A DNA stretch of 31,068 bases from CAUZJO01 sp963580245 (GTDB taxonomy: Bacteria > Sumerlaeota > Sumerlaeia > MVZB01). Both the position numbers and the translations under genes were made by a program. The stretch's first letter is position 1, and every line of letters begins with the position of its first letter. The notes under the pieces are model-generated. The model searched no databases. It saw only the letters and a list, made by a program, of their open reading frames with translations, and had not been told where the DNA came from. The stretch spans positions 1-31,068 of the forward strand of contig CAUZJO010000046.1 in the NCBI GenBank assembly GCA_963580245.1, given 5' to 3'. Positions 25,342 to 31,068 of the stretch are shown piece after piece.

Positions 25342-26217
25342 TCAGGAATGGGGACGCAGTTGAAATGAGATGTCCAAAGCGGGGGCGGAGTGGGTGAGGG
25401 CGCCGATGGAAATGCGGTCGGCGCCGGTGGCGGCGAAGGCCGCGATATTGCGCAGCGTCACGCCGCCCGAAATCTCGAACGGGATGCCCGTGGCGCGGTA
25501 GTGCTCGATGATTCGCCGGGCGCGGGCGGGCGTGAAGTTGTCGAGCATGATCATGTCGACCCGCTCCTCCCAGCAGATTTGGACCTCCTGCTCGTTGCGC
25601 ACTTCCGCCATGACGCGCAGCTTGCGCCCCCCTTTCAGCGCCAACTGAATGGCCTCGCGCAGTCCCCCCGCCGCGCGGGCGTGGTTTTCCTTGATCAAGA
25701 CCATATCGAACAGTCCGAAGCGGTGATTCGTGCCACCACCGACCCGGACGGCGTAGCGCTCGAGTTCGCGCCACAGCGGCGTGGTCTTGCGCGTGTCGCA
25801 AATCAGAGGGCCCGCGCTCCCGCCGGCGGCTTGATGGTAGCGCGCGGTCAGCGTGGCGATGCCGGAGAGTCGCTGCAGAAGGTTCAAGGCCACCCGCTCT
25901 CCGCTGAGCAGGCCCCGCGCGCCTCCCTCGACCGTGGCGATCGTCTCGCTGGGCCTGACCTCGTCGCCGTCGTGAACGTTCCAGTGAATGCGCGAGGCAA
26001 GGGCGGTCGCGCGCCAGACCCACTGCGCGACCGGTGCCCCGCAGAGGATGCCCGGTGCCTTGGCGATCAGCTCTCCCCTCGACTTGAGGCCCTTGCGCAC
26101 GGTCCGCTCGGTCGTCACGTCGCCGGGGCCGATGTCTTCCTTCAGGGCACTGCGCAAGTGCTGCTTCAGTTGCGGCGTCATCCGTAATTGCGCGCGGGCG
26201 CGGCTAGCCTGCGCCAT
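25342..26217 (-). CDS. nadC: Nicotinate-nucleotide diphosphorylase (carboxylating)
   Basis: A 291-residue cytoplasmic enzyme of de novo NAD synthesis. It joins quinolinate and PRPP to give nicotinate mononucleotide, CO2 and pyrophosphate. Diagnostic motifs are in order: EDIGPGDVTTE near residue 27-37, SGERVALNLLQRLSGIAT, CDTRKTTPLWRELERYAV, GGGTNHRFGLFDMVLIKENH, MLDNFTP, EISGGV and ISIGALTHSAPALDIS at the end. The ATG at 26217 lies 14 bases inside the end of panB and has AGGAG eight bases upstream, so translation is probably coupled; a later ATG at 26181 has no such site. nadA and nadB are not in the window. It is the last gene of the run that starts with the DnaE-like gene. Confidence 0.96.
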   Translation of the reverse strand: MAQASRARAQLRMTPQLKQHLRSALKEDIGPGDVTTERTVRKGLKSRGELIAKAPGILCGAPVAQWVWRATALASRIHWNVHDGDEVRPSETIATVEGGARGLLSGERVALNLLQRLSGIATLTARYHQAAGGSAGPLICDTRKTTPLWRELERYAVRVGGGTNHRFGLFDMVLIKENHARAAGGLREAIQLALKGGRKLRVMAEVRNEQEVQICWEERVDMIMLDNFTPARARRIIEHYRATGIPFEISGGVTLRNIAAFAATGADRISIGALTHSAPALDISFQLRPHS

Positions 26218-27022
26218 AGGTTTGCTCCTGACCGGGGAAAGAGCCGTTGCGCACGTCCGCGACGTACCCTTCGAGTGCCTTGCGCGCGTGGTCGTGCAAC
26301 TGGGCGTAGGGCTTGACGAAGCGGAAGGGCTTGTCGTCGATCATGCCCAGCAGGTCGGCGATGACTAGAATCTGGCCGTCGCAATCCGGACCGGCCCCGA
26401 TGCCGATGGTGGGGATGGCCAGATCGCCGGAAATCCCCGCGGCCAATGCCGATGGGATGCATTCCAAGACGATGGCAAACGCGCCGGCGTCCCGCAGGGC
26501 CTTGGCGTCCCGGCGCAACTGGCCGGCCGTTGCCTCGTCGCGACCCTGAACGTGAAAACCACCCTGCTGATGATAGGACTGGGGCAGGATACCGACGTGG
26601 CCGAGGACCGGGATGCCGGCCCGCACGAGTCGCTCGACCGTGGGCGCCATCTCGCTCCCCCCTTCCAACTTGACGGCCTCCATCCCCCCTTCCTGAATCA
26701 AGCGGGCGGAGTTGGTCAGGGCCTGTTCGGGCGAGGCCTTATAGGTCATGAAGGGCATATCGCCGACCCGCAAGGCGGAGTGGGCCGCGCGAGCGACCGC
26801 CGCGCCGTGATGGACCATCTGCTCCAGGCGCACCCCGATCGTGTCGGCCAAACCGAGCGCGGTCGGCCCCAGACTATCGCCGACCAGGACCAGGTCGATG
26901 CCGGCTTGGTCGGCCCAGGCCCCGGTGATCGCGTCGTATGCGGTGACGGCCGTGATTTTGCGGCCTTCCCGTTTCATCCGACCCAGGGTCGAGATCCGAA
27001 TCTTTTTCGCTTTCTCAGTCAT
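26204..27022 (-). CDS. panB: 3-methyl-2-oxobutanoate hydroxymethyltransferase
   Basis: A 272-residue cytoplasmic enzyme and the first step of pantothenate synthesis. It transfers a hydroxymethyl group from methylene-tetrahydrofolate to 2-ketoisovalerate, forming ketopantoate. Motifs are ITAVTAYD, VLVGDSLG (metal-binding Asp), MPFMTYK, VKLEGG, GHVGILPQS, IVLECIP with the catalytic Glu, and PTIGIGAGPDCDGQILV. Start choice: the frame also offers a GTG at 27076 that overlaps the DnaE-like stop as GTGA and would add 18 residues unlike the family; the ATG at 27022 has AGGG upstream and gives the usual length. Either way the gene abuts the DnaE-like gene, and its end overlaps nadC. Its two substrates are supplied by IlvD and GlyA, both encoded in this window. 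Confidence 0.95.
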   Translation of the reverse strand: MTEKAKKIRISTLGRMKREGRKITAVTAYDAITGAWADQAGIDLVLVGDSLGPTALGLADTIGVRLEQMVHHGAAVARAAHSALRVGDMPFMTYKASPEQALTNSARLIQEGGMEAVKLEGGSEMAPTVERLVRAGIPVLGHVGILPQSYHQQGGFHVQGRDEATAGQLRRDAKALRDAGAFAIVLECIPSALAAGISGDLAIPTIGIGAGPDCDGQILVIADLLGMIDDKPFRFVKPYAQLHDHARKALEGYVADVRNGSFPGQEQTYGAG

Positions 27023-27072
27023 GTTGAGCCCTGGGCCGGCCTTGCCCGCGCCTGGCGATCGCGTTTGAGGCT

Positions 27073-30000
27073 TCACCCCGAAGTGGATTCGCTGTTTGCG
27101 GTTGGGCCATTCTGATCGGTCGAATTCGTCTTGACCAGCAGGATATCACCGCCGTGGCCGTAAAGCTGAACGTGTTCGCTGGGGAGGATTCTACAGATTC
27201 GTTGATAGAGGGGCGAGCAGAAGAACACGGCACTACGGCTCAGGCGGCGATAGGCCCAGCCCTTGGGAGTGGGATAACCATCCAATTCGAGCTCGGTGCT
27301 GCCCGGGTATTCACGGCAGACCGACTGGATATGCTTGATGGTCTGGCTATTCTCGCCCGCCAGGTTGAGCTTGAGTTTGGCCACTTTGGTCGCCTGGTCT
27401 TCCAGATCGGCCAGCCGCCAGATGCCCTCGGCCCTGAGCCAGGTGGTCCCGTCCTCGCGGCTGAAGCGGCCGGCCACCAGGACCTCGGCGCCGGGTTGGA
27501 GACACTTTTTGGAAGTTCGGGCGATTTCACCGCCGATGATGACCGGCAGGCCCTCCAGGTCGATGAGGGTATCGCCTTGCCGTGCGATCAAGGGTCCATC
27601 GGTCTCCGCCGAGCAGACCAAGCCGGCCACCGACAACCGCCGGCCCAGGTGACGGCGCGTCACCTTATCGACCGAGAGCGGCCGCAGATGCTCCAGGACG
27701 ATGCGAAACCGCGCGATGGGATCGATCGAAAGGAAAAAGCCCATCGATTCGGATTCCCTTTGCAACTTGGTCCAGTTGTTCCATTCGGCCGGTTGGGGGG
27801 TGCCATCGGCATCCGGCTGCACGCGTTCGGCCCATTCATCGAGGGGAAACAGCGTGGTCTGTCCCTCGGCGGCGTCGGAGTGCGCCTTACGTTCACGGGC
27901 CTTCTTTTGCATCAGGGCGATGATCGCGTCCATGGCGGCGCGGGGCTGTTCGAATCCATCCAAGGCGCCTGAAGCGATCAGGACGCGCAGGATGCGCAGG
28001 TTGAGAATGCGGGTGTCCACCCTGTTGCAGAAGTCATCAAGGCTGGCGAAGTTGCCGCCCGAGCGCACCGACTGGACGTTTTCCCATGCGCGGCGGCCGA
28101 AGCCCTTGATCGCCGCCAGTCCCAAACGGATCGTCCCACCCTGGGAGGTCGTTTCCCATTCGCTGAGGTTGATGTCGGGAGCGTGCACGTGAATGCCGGC
28201 CCGGCGAATTTCTCGGATGAGGGCCGAGGGGTCGTGGCCTTGTTCGATCGTCGAGTCCAGAGCCGCGGTGTAAAAGGCGAGCGGATGGTTGGCCTTCAGA
28301 TAAGCGCATTGGTAAGCGAGCAGGGCGTCGGGCAGGTCATCGCTCAACTCGCGGGTCCGCCGATCGGCGCGTTGGGCCTGCGCCTCGGTTTGCACCCGCA
28401 AGACCTGGAGCAGGTTGCGCGGGGCGTACTTCTTCAGCAAACAACGGAGAGTGACGCCCTCGAGCGGAGGCACGCCCGCCGTATCCCCGCGGCCGAGCAA
28501 GTCGAACGTCGCGCGATCATCCAGCGCGATCTTGTGAAAGTGCAATTGTGGGTTTTCCGTCTTTGAGCCGTGCATCGCTTTGTCGAGTATATCGAGCAGC
28601 CGGTGGGGGGCGAAATGGATGCGGGCCAAACCCACCGCGTCGATGGCGGGTTCATCGATGCCGGTCACCGGGCGCTTCTGCATCGACTGGACAAGCGGGG
28701 CGATACTCTCCAACGGTTCGGCGCACAACGCATAACGGTCGCCCGTGGCATGCCAGCCGTGGGGGCGAGGGGCGAGCCGCGTGGCCAGGTCGCCGAGAAA
28801 TGCCGGAGCGCGCCAGCGACGGGTGCGGGTCGATTCGGTCAACTCATCCAGGCGTTGGGCGGCGCCTACCGTGCGCAAGCGGGCCTTCTCGCGATGAGTC
28901 ATGCGGCGCTCCTCCTCGGTCATGCCGGCCCAACGCGCCAGTTCGTTGATCATATGGTCGCGGCGCAGTTCGTGCACCCGTCCGATCTCGGCCAGGTGGG
29001 CCTCGCCGAAGGTCTCGCGAATCCACGTGAGCAGGGCGGCCACGCCGGTGCGCGGGATTTCGACGGTGATGGTCGGATACGACTCCCCGTCGACCAACAG
29101 GCCCTTGGTCTTCAGATTGTATTGGAGCGGATCGACAAGCGTGATGCCCAAGCAATAAGCCAGCACCGAGCAGACAATCCGGGAGCGACCCACGCCGCGC
29201 GAGATGCCGCGGTCGTCCAGCGCCTGGGAAATCTGGTGATACAGGAGCAGCCAGGGCGCCAGGTTGTTGGCCCTCACGTCCTCGAACTCTCGATTGATGC
29301 GTTGCTTGAGCGATTCGGTGATCTCTCCGTAGCACTCGGTCGCCCCGCCGATCACCAGATCGAAGAGATAAGAATTGGGGTCGAAGCCGCGCTCCAGATC
29401 CATGGCCGGGAAGGCGCGCCGGATGCGTCCGGGCCGCCACGTGCAGCGGCGGGCGAGGTTGCCCGCCTCATGGGCCAGCTCCTCGAACGGTCCCTTCCAG
29501 CGCTGGAGCACCTCGCTTTCGGGCAACATGGCCAACAGGTCTTTGGTCTGGGCGGGTGGGCGGTACGAGCGGCTGGGGGCCCGGAAGGGATGCTGTAGGA
29601 AGACGGACGCCGCCGCGTCACCTGGATCGGGATAGGGGATGACGGGTGCCGCGAAAGCCCGGACTTGAACGAAATCGGCCAGGCGGACGATCATCTCGGC
29701 GACCTCGGTCTCTTCGCCCGACCCCAACGTCCCCCCGAACAGGAAATCATCCCCAAAAACCTGAACCAGCCGGCCCAGATAAGCCTCCGTCGCCTTGCGC
29801 TCGCGCTCGCGGATGAGCACGCCCAATTCCCCATCGGCCGGGATGACGGTGACCAATCCACCGATCCGGCCGAGGATCTGCCCATGCGTCAAGGGTCGCC
29901 GTTGATCGCACCCTTTCTGGTGATAGACGGTCAGCAAGCGGACCAGGTTGCGGTAGCCCTGCTCGGTCTCGATCAGAAAATCGACGGGGAAATCGGTCCC

Positions 30001-30222
30001 GCTACGGGTCAGACCCATCATGCGCAGCCGGCAGCCAAAGACCGGTCGAATTCCCTGCGCGCGGCAGGCTTGGTCGAACTCGCGGAACGCCGCGATCGTT
30101 CCCTCGTCGCACAATCCCAGCGTGTTATAGCCGAGGTTGCGCGCGCGGCGCACCAACTCGGACGCCGACGTGACGCCGAGTGGACTATGATGGGATTGGC
30201 AGAACAGCGGGACGAATGCCAT
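27073..30222 (-). CDS. DnaE-like pseudo-polymerase (Pol III alpha homologue lacking catalytic residues)
   Basis: A 1049-residue homologue of the replicative polymerase alpha subunit. The PHP domain start is recognisable (residues 3-70) but lacks the usual HxH and TDHG metal ligands. The palm is recognisable by VLAYCLGITLVDPLQYNL (353-370), yet the catalytic PDxDxDF reads PTITVEI (383-389), and the third catalytic Asp (KFDFLGL in active enzymes) reads RIHFAPH (His536). The GRGSAAG-like loop reads GVGRSRI. Between GDTAGVPPLE (579-588) and YQCAYLKANHPLAFY (637-651) the fingers segments with YRPGP, QEQVM and NKSH are missing. Retained are the HhH/LAAIKGFG region (702-709), a beta-clamp motif QTTLF (788-792) and an OB-fold region (about 860-925). 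The frame is intact, so this is not simple decay. DNA synthesis is unlikely; a clamp-bound regulator or scaffold role is a guess. Its end overlaps or abuts panB. Confidence 0.85.
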   Translation of the reverse strand: MAFVPLFCQSHHSPLGVTSASELVRRARNLGYNTLGLCDEGTIAAFREFDQACRAQGIRPVFGCRLRMMGLTRSGTDFPVDFLIETEQGYRNLVRLLTVYHQKGCDQRRPLTHGQILGRIGGLVTVIPADGELGVLIRERERKATEAYLGRLVQVFGDDFLFGGTLGSGEETEVAEMIVRLADFVQVRAFAAPVIPYPDPGDAAASVFLQHPFRAPSRSYRPPAQTKDLLAMLPESEVLQRWKGPFEELAHEAGNLARRCTWRPGRIRRAFPAMDLERGFDPNSYLFDLVIGGATECYGEITESLKQRINREFEDVRANNLAPWLLLYHQISQALDDRGISRGVGRSRIVCSVLAYCLGITLVDPLQYNLKTKGLLVDGESYPTITVEIPRTGVAALLTWIRETFGEAHLAEIGRVHELRRDHMINELARWAGMTEEERRMTHREKARLRTVGAAQRLDELTESTRTRRWRAPAFLGDLATRLAPRPHGWHATGDRYALCAEPLESIAPLVQSMQKRPVTGIDEPAIDAVGLARIHFAPHRLLDILDKAMHGSKTENPQLHFHKIALDDRATFDLLGRGDTAGVPPLEGVTLRCLLKKYAPRNLLQVLRVQTEAQAQRADRRTRELSDDLPDALLAYQCAYLKANHPLAFYTAALDSTIEQGHDPSALIREIRRAGIHVHAPDINLSEWETTSQGGTIRLGLAAIKGFGRRAWENVQSVRSGGNFASLDDFCNRVDTRILNLRILRVLIASGALDGFEQPRAAMDAIIALMQKKARERKAHSDAAEGQTTLFPLDEWAERVQPDADGTPQPAEWNNWTKLQRESESMGFFLSIDPIARFRIVLEHLRPLSVDKVTRRHLGRRLSVAGLVCSAETDGPLIARQGDTLIDLEGLPVIIGGEIARTSKKCLQPGAEVLVAGRFSREDGTTWLRAEGIWRLADLEDQATKVAKLKLNLAGENSQTIKHIQSVCREYPGSTELELDGYPTPKGWAYRRLSRSAVFFCSPLYQRICRILPSEHVQLYGHGGDILLVKTNSTDQNGPTANSESTSG

Positions 30223-30294
30223 GGCTCAACAACGGGATCGGCCAAAGAATCAGCGGGATCAAGGGGTCTTGGGGTCCGAGAGCGGGCACGCGCC

Positions 30295-30816
30295 TCAGAT
30301 CCGATCCAACCACATTCGCGTGTAAAAAGGGTCAAAGCCCATCTTTTGCCAAAAGGCCTTGCCCACCTCATTAAAATGATAATACTGCAACTGAACGGAA
30401 TCCACCTTCATTACGTCCAACCACTCAAGCGTCGCCTCGACCAGGGCGCGGCCGATCCCCAGGCGCCGATGGGGTCCGATCACGACCAGGTCCGATAGAT
30501 ATCCATAACGTTCGGGGAGAAACATGGGCAGGTTGCGGCTGATCGTTATCAGGCAAAAGCCGACGACCCGGCCGTCGATCTCGGCCAGCCGCACGCAGGA
30601 TTCGGCGTTGGAGAGGTGATAGCCGAGATAGGCCTTGTAGGCCGCCAGTGCCCCCTTGGCCAGGCGGATGCGCGGATCATCATGCTCATGCTCGGCCATC
30701 ATCCCGCGCCACAACTCGAGGATCACCGGCTGGTCCTTGGGCAGGGCGGGGCGGATGAAATAGGAAGGGCCGGTCATTTGGGCGCTTGGCGGAGGTTGGT
30801 TTGTGGTGAGAGCCAT
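30295..30816 (-). CDS. GNAT-family N-acetyltransferase
   Basis: A 173-residue acetyltransferase of the GNAT fold, which moves an acetyl group from acetyl-CoA to an amine. The CoA-binding signature is clear: LSDLVVIGPHRRLGIGRALVE (about 107-127) contains the R-x-x-G-x-G/A loop, and the C-terminal YHFNEVGKAFWQKMGFDPFY carries the family's last strand and helix. The acceptor (protein N terminus, antibiotic, polyamine or other) cannot be told. Start choice: a GTG at 30858 opens the frame, but the ATG at 30816 has GAGG nine bases upstream. The DnaE-like gene begins 72 bases downstream on the same strand, so this may be the first gene of that transcript. Confidence 0.86.
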   Translation of the reverse strand: MALTTNQPPPSAQMTGPSYFIRPALPKDQPVILELWRGMMAEHEHDDPRIRLAKGALAAYKAYLGYHLSNAESCVRLAEIDGRVVGFCLITISRNLPMFLPERYGYLSDLVVIGPHRRLGIGRALVEATLEWLDVMKVDSVQLQYYHFNEVGKAFWQKMGFDPFYTRMWLDRI

Positions 30817-30901
30817 GGAGCGCGCCTCGGGAATCGACGTGGCATCGATTATAACCACAGTTGGTCACGTGGATCAATCCCGCTTGGCGTCGCCCGGCAA
30901 T

Positions 30902-31068
30902 GGGGTGTGATTCAGATTCGGGAGTCAGCGCCGTTTCTGAACCCTCGTGCTCGTGCTCGTAATCGGTCTTTTTCTTGTGTCGCAATCGAGATGGGGCGCA
31001 GCGATGAGTCCGATTACGATTACGATTACGATTACGATTACGAGCACGAGCACGAGCACGAGCACGAG
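30902..31068. repeat. Dispersed hexamer-repeat inverted element, copy B (runs off the edge)
   Basis: The left part has GGGGTGTGATTCAGA (30902-30916), then GTGCTC units and one GTAATC (30944-30965). The core, GTAATCGGTCTTTTTCT then CGCAATC, matches copy A at 5014. The right arm is five perfect GATTAC units (31012-31041) followed by at least four GAGCAC units (31042-31065), cut by the window end. Left and right arms are reverse complements of the same hexamers, so the transcript would form a long hairpin. The hexamer numbers differ between arms, as expected for slippage. Confidence 0.9.

Noticed and set aside
28570..29598. 342-codon open frame on the plus strand
   Set aside because: It is antisense to the DnaE-like gene, which has clear homology along its length.
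27073..30222. Reading the DnaE-like gene as a pseudogene
   Set aside because: It has 1049 uninterrupted codons, normal codon use, retained clamp and OB regions and tight coupling to panB, so a maintained protein is more likely.
31012..31065. Possible CRISPR array
   Set aside because: The units are six bases long with no spacers, and the same hexamers occur inverted on the other arm.

Overview
The window is a GC-rich bacterial chromosome segment, densely coded except for a few AT-richer or repeat-bearing gaps. I read 19 protein genes and one tRNA. Several features point to a Planctomycetota-type lineage or a nearby lineage such as Sumerlaeota or Hydrogenedentota: a Tat-exported sulfatase, paired archaeal-type membrane glycosyltransferase-like proteins, a Lys-rich tail on a small phosphatase, TPR proteins, a dnaA without dnaN beside it, and palindromic intergenic repeats. 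That placement is an inference; there is no rRNA or other marker here to settle it. No phage, transposase, CRISPR or plasmid gene is visible.

Layout. The left edge (1-388) has no convincing complete gene. ilvD and a sulfatase follow on the minus strand, then a small membrane protein. A divergent gap (4825-5259) carries a large imperfect hairpin that belongs to a dispersed repeat family. Three plus-strand genes come next: an SBF-like transporter, a metallophosphoesterase lipoprotein and a GAF-domain protein. Two very hydrophobic minus-strand genes joined by an ATGA overlap follow (DUF2298/YYY and Agl23-like). From 13667 a good sigma70-type promoter drives a low-molecular-weight phosphatase with a histone-H1-like tail, then glyA and a sugar-phosphate nucleotidyltransferase. 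After them come a minus-strand TPR-methyltransferase, tRNA-Thr(UGU), and dnaA on the plus strand. dnaA is followed by a block of stacked hairpins. The rest is minus strand: a GNAT acetyltransferase, a DnaE-like protein, panB and nadC, then a CHC2-zinc-finger/TPR protein and an M61 peptidase.

How genes may work together. IlvD and PanB share a pathway context: IlvD makes 2-ketoisovalerate, and PanB uses it for pantothenate. NadC supplies NAD. The Agl23/DUF2298 pair, the nucleotidyltransferase and the methyltransferase could serve surface glycan or glycoprotein assembly, but they are not one operon.

Most interesting item. The DnaE-like protein (27073-30222) has the overall layout of a bacterial replicative polymerase alpha subunit, but all three catalytic aspartates appear replaced and much of the fingers region is gone. 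An internal QxxLF clamp-binding motif and the C-terminal OB region are kept. It reads as a degenerate pseudo-polymerase that has been maintained as a full-length open frame, perhaps a clamp-binding or scaffold protein. It sits in a tight operon with panB and nadC. Next in interest are the CHC2/TPR fusion, the phosphatase/H1-tail fusion and the GATTAC/GAGCAC hexamer hairpin family.
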